The notes beneath the pieces were generated by a model. That model made no database searches and was not told the DNA's origin. It saw only the letters and a program-made list of their open reading frames with translations. From contig NC_088295.1 of assembly GCF_032854445.1 (NCBI RefSeq), forward strand, positions 55,099,249 to 55,163,248: a stretch of 64,000 nt of DNA, given 5' to 3'. The DNA is from Liolophura sinensis (Eukaryota; Mollusca; Polyplacophora; Chitonida; Chitonidae). This document shows positions 1 to 10,914 of this stretch, piece by piece. A program made the position numbers and the translations under genes. The stretch's first letter is position 1; each line of letters opens with the position of its first letter.

Positions 1-1125
1 GTACATACTTAACCAGGTCCAGTGGTCGCCAAGGCCTAACTCAATCAAGACGCTGTGGTGGTTTTCAGCACTAGACGCATTGTATGATATCTGGTAGGGA
101 TTGATTCAAACCCAGTTGATTATTTCTCATTTTTGTCATGCTTTTTCTCCATGTTATTGCCTGTTTTTGTAAATACTGTTACAATTGTACATGCAGGCTG
201 AAAGTGTTGAGTTTTCCACTGTCTGTGTACTTTGGCAGTTGAAAAAAGCTATAAGTCATTATATATGATAGCATCTGTTGGTAAACAGATCGTTTCCAAA
301 GCTTAATTCTTCCAATCATGGCAAATTCGTTCAGCGCATTACCTTCATACTTTTTTCTTATTTGACATTCAATTGGGCCTTGACGGTCACCAGCATAGCT
401 GTAAGGAACATAACACCTTTAATTACAAATGTTTATGAGCAAAAGAAAAAAAGTTTACTAAATAAGCCTGTCTAACCCTATACTGCCATTAAGTGTGCAA
501 ATATTGACCAATCACAGAGCATGGATATATTTGGCTATTTTGACGATGGGTGCCGTGAACAATGTGCACATATATTCCAGGCCATGGGAAAACAACCCAA
601 TTATGCACCGATTGATGCTTCCTGAGACAGAATTTGCATCATGTTTGGGCACATGAACAGTTCTAAACGGCATAGAAAGGAGTAGCATTAACGTTCGATC
701 AAGCTACTAGAAAGCCTCATGCAAATGTATATCACTGTTAATTGTTGTTAATCAGCTGAGATTTACAGATACTGTAAACAAAGATCATGCACTTACAAAC
801 TTACTTAAATTTATCTGTAATTTATATAGTCAATATTTAAGTGCTTTGAGCTTGTTTTCTATCAGAATAAAAGTGAACACAGTGAACATCCATCTTGCCT
901 ATAATCATGTACCTCAGTTATACCTCAGCTGTACCTCAGATACACCTCAGGCATCATATTCCAATTTCATTATCGTTTACTCTGTAGCTCTCTGTCCATC
1001 AGCATACCAATCACCAGGACAGCTACAGCACACCTACTGCACATAACTTTTCATCCTAGTTGACTTTAAAAAGTTGCATGCTTTAATTTATGACACTATA
1101 CATGACAGCATGTATGTATATTTGA
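1..1125. other. No recognised gene
   Basis: Short open frames only, without codon bias or recognisable motifs. No repeat family was identified. Confidence 0.5.
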
Positions 1126-1560
1126 TTGGGTTTTTATGTCATACTTAACAATTTTTCAGTCAAATAACAAAGAAGTCATTCAGTGTGTGAATATACACAC
1201 TGAAAGATTATGTCAATATTTTTGTGGCAAAGCAAATCGATCGTGATGCTGCCGAAGTGCCAATGTATCATGTCGAGAACACCAGACATGACACCCCAAC
1301 CAATCCTGTTTCATAGTTGCCCTCCGAGTGCACAACGCCAAAGTGGGGCAGCAGCAAATACATGACCCTGGTATGACCCACGCGACATTGACGTGACACT
1401 GACGGTGACAGTCGCCAGTGACATGTCTTAAAACTAAGGCTAGCCAAGGATCTCGGCCAAGGATGTCTTTTAATATGGTGTTAGGCGTAGATCACGGGGT
1501 GGCTAGCTGTCCCCGCGTATCAGTAGTACATGCCTCTCTCAGACCGAGGTCTCGGGCTGA
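1126..1560 (-). mobile_element. Diverged SINE-B copy
   Basis: The left end matches the reverse complement of the SINE-B 3' tail (ACAATTTTTCAGTCA). An internal part (ACACCCCAACCAATCCTG) matches the long SINE-B form also seen at 59.3 kb. The head is poorly preserved, so the right boundary is approximate. Confidence 0.45.
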
Positions 1561-2943
1561 AGTGAGACTGGTACACAGGCTGGTGTATCGCAACTTTTCG
1601 TGTACAGGCTTCAATTTTAGTTTTCGAACAATCTCCAAAAGCTGAGACTTACCTGCATAAAATATCACACAGTATCAAAACAGATCTATACCATACTGCC
1701 TTTGAGAGCTCAAAGTTGTGCTTACGTACCGGGTATGCTATCTGTACTGTCATATACGTTTGACAGCCGGTCGCCTACAGCAGAATACAGGAAAACTCGG
1801 AATGGCAGTACCCAGGTATCTGTAAAGGGCGATTTCGGGAAAACTACTGCTCGATTTCGAAAGACCAGTTTCTAAGCTTTCTAAACTGACTATACTTGTG
1901 TTATTAACCATCGATTTTAGTACTTTATTCCTGTCCGGAACGGAGTCGACTGTGGTGAAATGCGATTACGATCGCTTCGGCAGGGGAGATAACTGGTGTG
2001 AGGTTCGCCATTTCGGTTAAGCAAAATTTTTAAAACTCTGGTATGTTCAAAATAAATGCCCAGCATGCTATTGTCCAAGGCTTTAAAAAATTCTCATGAT
2101 CAAAAACACCCGCTGGATTGAAATACAACTAAATTTAGAGATTATACTATTGCTGTATTATACTATTTTATATTATACTATATTATTGCTAATAATATTC
2201 ATAATCTATTTTCCGAAATAATAGCTACTTTTTACAGAGTTTTTTTTTATAAATTACATAAAATATTACCATGAATGTTTTTCCAATACTTTATTGCACC
2301 GTTACTGCATGAAAGCTATCATATTTTATGACATCCATATGCATTACCATTCACTGATAATTCACCTTGAACAAAACATCTTTGTTATTGCTATTTCAAG
2401 CATGCACCTCAAACATGAATATTGCATGTATTGCACAGTAATTATACAGTATATAACATTGCCAGCACTAAACTGTAGTGATATTCTGGCATTTACAATC
2501 GTTGTTCCCCTGGTGGTAACATGTTATTTCATGGTTTACTCTGTACTCAACCCATTGTAAAGTGTTTTTGTATGATAAATCTTAAATGTCACGTGTAAAT
2601 GTAAACTAAACTTACAGATTAAATTATTGCTATCAATAGTTTAAAAAAAAGAGGATCCAAAGGATAGATGGAGTACTTATTTATTTTACAAAAATTCTGT
2701 AAAGTATTTTAATTAATTTTCATAACCTATCTTGTAATATTTTTAAAGATACTTTTACAACATTTGTATAGATTAAAATTATTATAAGATTTTCTTTGCA
2801 CACTTATAGGTTTGAATTCAGAATGTCAAGTTCGTCACTTCATAGATCATAACTACATGTCATATATATATCTCATAATCACATTTTGTGCAACCAGAAT
2901 TATATTTAAACATGCACAATTTACATTATATTTTCATCATATG
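1561..2943. other. No recognised gene; AT-rich
   Basis: A TATTATACTAT-like AT-rich patch lies at about 2130-2210. The rest holds only short chance frames. Confidence 0.5.
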
Positions 2944-3067
2944 TGAGTTCAAGCCCATCCCAAGCTGGCTTCCTCTCCAATCATAAGGGGAAAGGTCTTT
3001 CAGCAAACCTGCAGATGGTGGTGGGTTTCCCCTGGGCTGTGCTCTTCTTCCTTCTACCAAAATGCTG
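2944..3067 (+). mobile_element. SINE-A fragment, central part
   Basis: GAGTTCAAGCCCATCC, AGCTGGCTTCCTCTCC and GCAGATGGTGGTGGGTTTCC match the body of the SINE-A family. Head and tail are missing. Confidence 0.6.
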
Positions 3068-3129
3068 ACAGCTGTTTTTTGATAGTTATATTTCGTGATT
3101 TAGATACAGTTGGGCTTTCTTTGAGGAGG

Positions 3130-3171
3130 GGTAGTGGTGGTGGTGGTGGTGGTGGTGGTGGGGGTGGGGGG
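3130..3171 (+). repeat. (GGT)n microsatellite
   Basis: A run of GGT units grades into a poly-G stretch. It is simple sequence just 3' of the SINE-A fragment. Confidence 0.9.
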
Positions 3172-3504
3172 GCTGTTCTTCTTTCTTTTTTTTCTTTTTT
3201 TTTAGGATTAAAGGGATTATTTCACCTTGCTTGCAGAGTATTAAAGTTAAGTTTATAAAAATACAAGGTACACAGAACTGAAGACAAAGCGTGAAATGTG
3301 CCATGTGTGAAATGTGTCATGTTCAGTTCTTTTAAGACCAATCATCACTGTCCCCATGGCAAATTCACATTTTCCGACACATTTTCATGAATGTATATAC
3401 AGACTATACCATAATCATCTATTAAAGTTTTACCAAATTTATAAAGCAGTGAAAATATTCCCATCACTTCTGACTGCTAAATGTTTATTTTATTTTTTTA
3501 TTTG

Positions 3505-3650
3505 TGTGGTGCTTTACATCGTATTCAAGAGTAATTCGCTTATACGACAACGGCCAGCATTATGGTGGGAGGAAACCGAGCAGAGCCCTTGGAAAACCCA
3601 TGACCATTTGCAGGTTGCTGCAAAACCTTTCAATGTACACCGGAGAAAAA
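3505..3650 (-). mobile_element. SINE-A copy, 3' half
   Basis: Antisense match to the SINE-A tail and centre: GGTGCTTTACATCGTATTCA, then GGCCAGCATTATGGTGGGAG, then the CAGGTTGCTG region. The tRNA-like head is absent. Confidence 0.6.
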
Positions 3651-4037
3651 GCAAAATGTAAGTTTTCAAGAAGGCTTACCAGTACAATAAAACAAATAAT
3701 TTTCTTTTATGTCCATAATAAGAAAATTTAACATAATAACGTAATTTATATTGTTATACAATACATCATAATTGAACATTGATCAGACAAGGTAATTATT
3801 AGCTGCCGGTTTGAAATCAACTGTGTTTTTATAAGCACCGAGCGAACAATATAAAGGAAGATATTGTAAAATTCCTTTGACCCTTCTTGAGATCAACATT
3901 CAAACACAATTCACTATTTTACATTCTGCGATTGTTAACGTAAATGTAAATTTGAGTGGTAATCCTCAAGCCTTATAAAAACACAATAAGTCAGTTTTCT
4001 ATATTATTTTACAGGAATTGTTATATGGAATTCATCA

Positions 4038-4400
4038 CTGAGTGAGTGAGTGAGTGAGTGAGTGCTTGGGGTTTAACGTCGTACTCAACAATTTTTCAGT
4101 CATATGACGATGAAGGAATCTTTAGGGTGCATGTACGTGTAACATGCGTCCTTGTAGCAGGACGGATTTCCACCGCTCTTTTATTTAGTGCTGCTTCACT
4201 GAGACGACTTACTGAAGGCAAGTAAGCCACCCCGCCCGAGCCATTATACCGATACGGGTCAACCAGTCGTTGCACTATCCCCTTCATGCTGAACGCCAAG
4301 CGAGGAAGTTACAACTTCCTCTTTTAAAGTCTTAGGTGTGACTCGATCAAGGATTGATCCTGGATCTACCGGTCCCGAAGCGGACGTTCTATCATCACTG
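4038..4400 (-). mobile_element. SINE-B, near full length, with (GAGT)n end
   Basis: Antisense SINE-B. It opens with GAGT repeats and GCTTGGGGTTTAACGTCGTA (tail) and ends with the tRNA-like head around CTACCGGTCCCGAAGCGGAC. It is closely similar to copies at 10.1 and 24.4 kb. Confidence 0.8.
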
Positions 4401-5939
4401 AGTGAATATCTTCTAGATACATTGCAATTGATACCACGGATTAAGCCAAAGCAAACAGATATTTTAACACACATTATTAGCAACTTTCACCGTATAGGTG
4501 GTGCAAATTACTGACAGGGATGTCCCCTAATGCTCATCCACGACCTCAACCACTTCCACTCCGACGATAAGTTATCTGAGCAGAAATGCAATTTCTGAGG
4601 AATTATCGAATTTCCACAAAGCTGGTTATTTCCAATCTGAACATTGATGCTGTTTTGTGATGTCTTGCTGGAAGCACTTATCGGAGATGGCTTGGTTTGG
4701 TGTATGGTTTACCATTGGTTCCCCCTGTGGCTACGATACTTCGTCCGCTTAATATAAAGACAGGAGTTGAAGTAGCCACCTGAGGCTAACGTAATCACGG
4801 TCTCACACAGACACAGAGTAACACCATATGATGTTTTAGCTTAAGCGAGGGACTTCGTTGCCTACAGTACAGCCTACCGTAGCGGTATCTTAATTTCTTT
4901 TTTGATACACGTCGTGAATTAAACAAAAAGGACACATCATTGCTACTTCTACCAGAATGATCCAACTTTTATAAAAGTTACGCTATCCCTATCTTCCTTG
5001 TCGACATTCGTTTTGGAGCGCCACTATAACAAGTTACAAGACAACTACAACTGCAAACCGGGAGCAAATACCAGGAACGGGGTAAGATACGCAGGGGAGG
5101 ACTGCATGATCACAAATCACCAGTTTAACAATTAAATTATTCTGTCGTTAATTTATTGATGAAGCGACCACTTACCCCTACGCGCCTGCCATCATTACTG
5201 ACACTGCCACTTGACAGTCGTAAGCATTTTCTCGAATACAAAACCACCTGCGCAAAGATTGGTGACGTCATACAAATGGGGGTTGATCTAAAAACAACTC
5301 CCACACACTCAAGCCCTGCGTCACACAAATGTTCGTTATGTTTCTGTTTTGGTGCAGCCTAGTATTCTCGTACATAACTGCATGTACGTACGAGAACTTT
5401 TTATTTTTGTTTACCTCTTTACGTTGCTTTAAAATTATTTAATAAATAAATATCATTGGTAAATAGAAGTTATATATAAAAAAATAAACAATGGTAATAA
5501 GAAAATAAAATGGTTTAAAAAATGTGTCATAAAATAGTTGCAATGACGGCGATGTCCACAAGCTCCTCAATTAGAGCGCATCGACAAGAGCAATGTCAAA
5601 ACTATGACTAAAAGTAGGCACGAAAGAGGACAACCTAACCTTCAGTTAAAGTATCTTGTTTAAATGAAAAATAATACATGGACCTTTAAGTCACGTATTC
5701 TCCTAGACTAGTTCCTCAGGGGGATAGCAAGCTCCATGAGGGGTGGGAAAAGGAATGAGGCTTGGGGGTGGGGAGGTGGGCTACTATCTCAGCAAATCAG
5801 GCGAGGGTACAGGAGCAGAGCTTAAATCACAAGAGGGAATTCCTATTATGGTGCAAAGGGAAACTGTATTTATTGTACTTGTTATATTTTTATGAAACAG
5901 TTGTAAATTTGTTAATTGGCTTTTTTTTGTTTATATATT
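4401..5939. other. No recognised gene
   Basis: Frames of 60-70 codons on both strands overlap each other and show no family motif. Nothing else was recognised. Confidence 0.5.
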
Positions 5940-6060
5940 TGATTGTTACTTAACGCCATACTCAAGAATTTTTCACTTATACGATTAAACAGTCGACCTT
6001 TTGCAAGTTACTGACGAAATTTAGCACATATGTCTGTATGTAACGTAGATACTCAAGCCA
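5940..6060 (-). mobile_element. SINE-C-like fragment
   Basis: ACTTAACGCCATACTCAAGA is the antisense SINE tail. The GCAAGTTACTGACGAA and TGTCTGTATGTAACG stretches match the body of the SINE-C copy at 23.1 kb. Confidence 0.5.
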
Positions 6061-6492
6061 AATTAGTGCCACCTAGGGTGGCACAATCAAGTTGGTACTA
6101 AGATGTTTATAGGCTCAGTAGATTAAATTAAGATATGATAACCTTCTGCCAGTATCTCTCATGGTTTCAGTCAATAATGAATTAAGACCTTGTCATAAAG
6201 GGAGCATTGCATTATTTATGCAGCAAAGGAAGTTTGGCAATCCATATCTTGCCCACATATATGAGATGTTAGCAGGATATTCAATGGACTAATATATTAC
6301 TGGAATAAAGTAACTGTGCATCATCTGCAGTTATGCCATGTTCTAATGAATTAAGATAAGAATATGATATTTGGTATTCTGTTTAATCACTGTTTAACTG
6401 TTGACAGGATAATCTCGAAATCTTTATGATTTGACACTAGGCATCATGACACGCCCTCGAAGAGATGTGGTGTCAAAAGTCAGTTCACAAAC

Positions 6493-7491
6493 TCAATATC
6501 GTGTGTGTCCACCACTGGCGTTGATGCAGGCTTGACAACGACGACGCATAGACGACACTAAGCGAGTGAAGAAAGCTTGGGGAATGTTGTTCCATGTCTG
6601 AAGCAACATTTGTCCGAAATCAGCTAACGTCAATGGCTGATTCGGGCCCTGACGTAATCGCCGTTCCATTTCATCCCATGCGTGCTCGATAAGGGACAGG
6701 CCAGGAGAAACTGCTGGCCAAGGGAGTACCGGAATGTTGTGCTGTCTCAAGAAATCCGTCATAACACGAGCGACATGTGGACGGGCATTATCTTGCTGAA
6801 GTGTGATGTTACGTCCATGTCCTTGAATGAACGCTTGCAGAATGATCTCGTCCCTGTAACTCAGGCCTGTCAGATTGCCATTCACAATGACAAGTTGGGT
6901 CCGCCCATGAGATGTGATGCCTTCCCATACCATAACGCTGCCGCCACCAAACGCTCGACGTTGAACAACGCACGCGTCAGCATACTGTTCACCAGGACGT
7001 GTGTACACCCTTGCCCTGCCATCTAAGCTGTCCAGATGAAATCTCGACTCGTCAGTGAACAGAACACCATCTTGTCTCCTGTACCGTAGATGTTGTCTGC
7101 ACCAGACAAGACGTGCCTGTCGGTGACGTTGGAGCAAAATCGGACGTATGGCAGGACGTCTGGGCCGGATGTTGCGCTCCCGCAGGCGGTTCCGTACAGT
7201 CCTGGAACTGATTGGGCGTAAGCCAGGAATGGTCCGAGCAGTCAAACTGGAACTCTGGAATCGATTCCTTAGATGGGTCAGCCGAATATGGTTGTCTTGC
7301 TGACGTGACGTCACACGTGGACGGCTGGACCGGGGCAAATCTCTCGTGTTCCCATTCTGTTGAAAACGTCGCCATAGAGAGGATATCGTGTTTCGATGGA
7401 CACCAAAATGTCTGGCAACTTCATTCTGGGCCATTCCAGTCTCCAGCATACCCACGGCGCGGAGACGCTGATTTTCTGTAAGCCGTGGCAT
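6493..7491 (-). CDS. Tc1-like DD34E transposase, complete 332-aa open frame
   Basis: This single-exon frame from ATG (MPRLTEN) to stop has the length of an active Tc1 transposase, which cuts and pastes its element at TA sites. Residues about 5-60 form a paired-like helix-turn-helix DNA-binding region (VARHFGVHRNTISSLWRRF) followed by SRPR, a variant of the GRPR linker. The catalytic DDE domain has D147 (FTDES), D234 (QQDNARPH) and E269 (LIEHAW). Exactly 34 residues lie between the last two. Two usually conserved residues differ: SPDLNPIEH reads SPGLSLIEH, and MVWGGI reads MVWEGI. The frame has no stop or frameshift, so the copy is young or was recently active. Convincing terminal inverted repeats were not found; an 8-bp pair at 6430-6437 and 7600-7607 is the best candidate for ends. 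Confidence 0.9.
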   Translation of the reverse strand: MPRLTENQRLRAVGMLETGMAQNEVARHFGVHRNTISSLWRRFQQNGNTRDLPRSSRPRVTSRQQDNHIRLTHLRNRFQSSSLTARTIPGLRPISSRTVRNRLRERNIRPRRPAIRPILLQRHRQARLVWCRQHLRYRRQDGVLFTDESRFHLDSLDGRARVYTRPGEQYADACVVQRRAFGGGSVMVWEGITSHGRTQLVIVNGNLTGLSYRDEIILQAFIQGHGRNITLQQDNARPHVARVMTDFLRQHNIPVLPWPAVSPGLSLIEHAWDEMERRLRQGPNQPLTLADFGQMLLQTWNNIPQAFFTRLVSSMRRRCQACINASGGHTRY

Positions 7492-7607
7492 GTTGTACGC
7501 ATAGTTTATGTTGAAGTTAACGCGTTTTCCACAACATTTAGAGGCTAAAGAATAATCAACAGTTCTTCAATTTTCAAGTTCAAGGTGTGTGAACTTCATG
7601 TGTCAAA

Positions 7608-8630
7608 CATCATGCAGAATGTGAGTTATGTCATTATACACGAAGTGCACGTGCCACGCGCGATACGTGACATGACATTTCATGAAAAATGTTTGGCTAA
7701 ATGTTTATTGACGGTTAGGTTTATAACTTTTCAAACATCTTTTGTTTTGTCCCATTTTCTGTGATGCACAGTTACTTTTTTCCATTAGTATATATTTACA
7801 TGTAAGGTTTTTACTCTGTTCAGCTAGCGCAGAGTTATGTAGTTTTTCTAAATGCTTATAACTGTGTACTTTTTAAATTTACAACCATAATATTATGGTG
7901 AGTTAAATAAAGTAGATTATTTGCTCAGATATGTGGTCAAGATGTGTGAGAACTACATTATGAGCGCAAGCCAGTGCCGTGATATTTTGGCATTCAATCA
8001 ATATACATGTAATAACTAGTCACCAAGGCGATATGGTTTCTGTCTTGTACGATATTGTTCTTTACCGTGTGTAGATGTCTAATTCGAAGTTTACTGCAAA
8101 GAAAACACGTGAAGTGTATGTAAGATGAAAAACCATTAAACACTATTCTAGAACATAGGTCGATTTATTTATTTATTTTTCAGTATTTTAACCTAGTAAA
8201 ATGCCTGAAAGAGTGACCTTTTTTGGCCATATTGTGACCAAATACGTACGTGTACGCGACAAAAGGTTTTTGCCGCTTGATACACGCAGACTAGAGTATA
8301 CAACATTATAATGTATAGACATACGTGTGTATATATGTGGATGCATTCGCCTAATGGGCCATGAAAAGAAAACTATGCTCAGACAAGCAATTTAAATATG
8401 TTGATCTAAGAATCCTTGCCCTAATCAGCAGAAACCTTGTGGCTTCAGAAATATTTATACACTGCTACAAGTCATGGATTGTACATAAAGGGAGTCGTCC
8501 GACAGACCTAGTGCAGGTGATGAACGGAAACAGATTGAAGAAGTGTACGAAAGCAGACTGAAGCAAGCGTGTTAAAGTAAAAGAAAGCTAAAATATGAAG
8601 TAAGGTTCATCATACAGATAATTGAAAAAT
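7608..8630. other. No recognised gene
   Basis: This stretch lies between the Tc1-like element and the foldback element. It holds only short chance frames. Confidence 0.5.
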
Positions 8631-9015
8631 ATGTAAAAATACTTTCATTTATTTTTTTAGATTTTTTAAAAGAGTGTTGACAGGCGTTCAAATATTTGAA
8701 GTTTATGGTGGGCTTTGTGAGCCATACTGGCGGTATCTAGGAACTCTGAAGTCACACCGCCTTTTTTCCTGATGTTGACCAGAAGGAATCAATTTTCGTG
8801 AACATTATTTCTTTTAATCCTGGTAGTCTTTTAATCATGGGTAAAAAGAGCTATTCCAACACTCAGGGTCGTTGGATAAGAGTTGGATAAACTTCCTGTG
8901 ACTTCAGAGTTTCTAAACTATCATAGTATGGCCCACTTTAGAATTCAAATGTTTGAACGCCTTTATCTCTCTTAACATTTACTGTGAAAAAATAAATGAA
9001 AGTATATTTATGCAT
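8631..9015. mobile_element. Foldback/MITE element with about 120-bp inverted arms
   Basis: The left arm (8631-8755) and right arm (8898-9015) are diverged inverted copies. Matching pairs include AGGCGTTCAAATATTTGAA (8682-8700) with its complement at 8944-8962, one base different. GAACTCTGAAGTCAC (8741-8755) matches its complement at 8898-8912. A unique 142-bp centre has no open frame. Class and target-site duplication are not clear. Confidence 0.7.
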
Positions 9016-9188
9016 AGTTTTAAGTGGTCTATTAAGTCATGACTACTTCTACTTTTAGAGGTCTTTACCTTTAAGAATTCATCATACTTATAAAGAATGA
9101 ACTCCTTCCAAATCTAAAAGTATACTGCCCTTAAAAGATTTAATTAAGATTCAAGACTGAGAACTCGCTTGGCAACGCCCAAGCCAAA

Positions 9189-9217
9189 TAAAAATAATAA
9201 TAATAATAATAATAACT
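9189..9217 (+). repeat. (AAT)n microsatellite
   Basis: A tandem run of AAT triplets with minor interruptions. Confidence 0.85.
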
Positions 9218-9479
9218 ATAATAATATTTTTATTATCTTTGTTTCAGTTCATAGTTATAAATATGATAAAGGAAGACAGAAAAGTGGAAAAGCATACAGC
9301 AGGATACCACAGGAAACGTGAACATGTGGATATAGCGTTTTAGCCATTTATCACATTAATCAGTATTCATTATTCCATGAATTAGCACATTTTGTGAATT
9401 AAGCAAGCCATGCCTGAACCTCAGCGTTGATTTAAGCACAAGTTCACTGAAGGATGAGATACTATTAATACAAAACATG

Positions 9480-9563
9480 TAACCAGCACTACTGCACTGA
9501 TGATGAGAGGCTCCAGGATCATTCCGGCACTCTCGGCCACGGAGGCCCCTGATGTAATGTAAA
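9480..9563 (-). mobile_element. SINE-A head fragment
   Basis: On the minus strand GGGGCCTCCGTGGCC and GATCCTGGAGCCTCTCATCA match the SINE-A head. The rest of the element is absent. Confidence 0.4.
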
Positions 9564-10140
9564 TTTCAAATAAAGCTCGTGGATGTGTGTTTTTCGTCTT
9601 TTTCAAAGGTCGTGTAAACAGAAACCGTTGGTGTTGTGCTGAAAATTGGCCAGTGGATAGATCAACTACTGTTTTATAGCAGAACTATGTGTAGCCTTTC
9701 TACGAATTAAACCGTTGGATAACTCTCAGTTGTTGTAGTGTGGCTACATGTAGTCGGTATACAGGCCGTTTAGTATATAGTCAATCATGCCGGTAAGGGC
9801 TATACAGCTATCTGTCTTAACACATACCAATCGTCGACCGCTTATTATAATTACGACAGGCCTACGAGCCCTGAATAAAGAGGACGGTTCGCCAAAAATG
9901 TCAGTTACCATTTCTGAACCTTCACCTTCTGCGTCCTAGCCATTGTTAACCACTCGGTCAGGACTCGCTCCAATAATGTACTTTTTGAAATCATATAGGG
10001 AACCTAACTGTGTCATCTGAAAAGCATGGCTTTGCCTGTTTTCTTCAATCTCTGTTGATCAATTAATATAACCATAAACAGAAATTCAAAGACAAATGTG
10101 GTACGGGTGCAGAAGGCTGATCCATCTTTCATGAATAGTT

Positions 10141-10478
10141 GCCGGCCCCGACGGCTCAGCTGGTAGAGCGTCCGCTCAAGGGGTCAATCCTGGGTCGGGT
10201 CACACGTAAGACCTTAAAAAGAGGAAGTTGTAACTTCCTCGCTTGGGGGTTAAACATTAAGAGGGTAGTGCAACGACTGGTTAACCCGTATCAGTATAAT
10301 GGTTCAGCTGGGCGACTTACTTGCCTTCTGGTAAGTCGTCTCAGTGAAACAGCACTAGATAAACAGCAGTGGGAATATGCCCTGCAACAAGGAGGCACAT
10401 TACATGCACTCTAAAGACTCCTTCGTCCTTCGAAAAATTGTTAAGTATGACGTTAATCCATTCACTCACTCACTCCCT
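10141..10478 (+). mobile_element. SINE-B, near full length
   Basis: It begins GCCGGCCCCGACGGCTCAGC with an A-box-like TGGTAGAGCG and a B-box-like element, passes through GAGGAAGTTGTAACTTCCTC and ends in a diverged tail plus CACTCACTCACTC. The tRNA-derived head implies RNA polymerase III transcription of the family. Confidence 0.8.
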
Positions 10479-10914
10479 ATACAGCTGTCAGAAACATAAG
10501 CTGTAAGTGATATGTTACCCATCAGTGTCGTTGATCCCGACTTTAGCAATTTAAATGTTGGTTCATTTGTGCCGTTGGCAATTATACTTGGAATTTTACT
10601 TCCGCTTCCTGAAAGGCTATGAGTTCCAAATGCAGGAAAACAGCAATGTACCTTAAATAAGCAAGTATTCAAAATGTTTTCAACGTAAGATTTTTATATT
10701 TCAAGCACAATTAATGGACAGTACACACCTTATCATTTATGGAAGTAGTAGATTCCGTGTATCATCTAGGGTTTGAATAACTTTATAATAATAATAAAAG
10801 CTGTTCCCACCACAGTTGAGCTATTAACAGTCATCCAGGTCTTCCACTGACAATGCAATGCGGAAACAGATGTTAATATATATAATCTATATATATATCT
10901 ATATACTAATATTA

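Noticed and set aside
6682-7481. Open frames on the opposite strand of the transposase
   Set aside because: Shadows of the G+C-richer transposase coding sequence.
9421-9606. Minus-strand frame with a hydrophobic C-terminal segment resembling a membrane anchor for the esterase
   Set aside because: The esterase already has a clear stop at 10915, and part of this frame matches an antisense SINE-A head.
10141-10215. tRNA-like gene
   Set aside because: The A and B box motifs are continuous with a SINE-B body and tail found in several copies, and no intact cloverleaf with a proper acceptor stem is evident.
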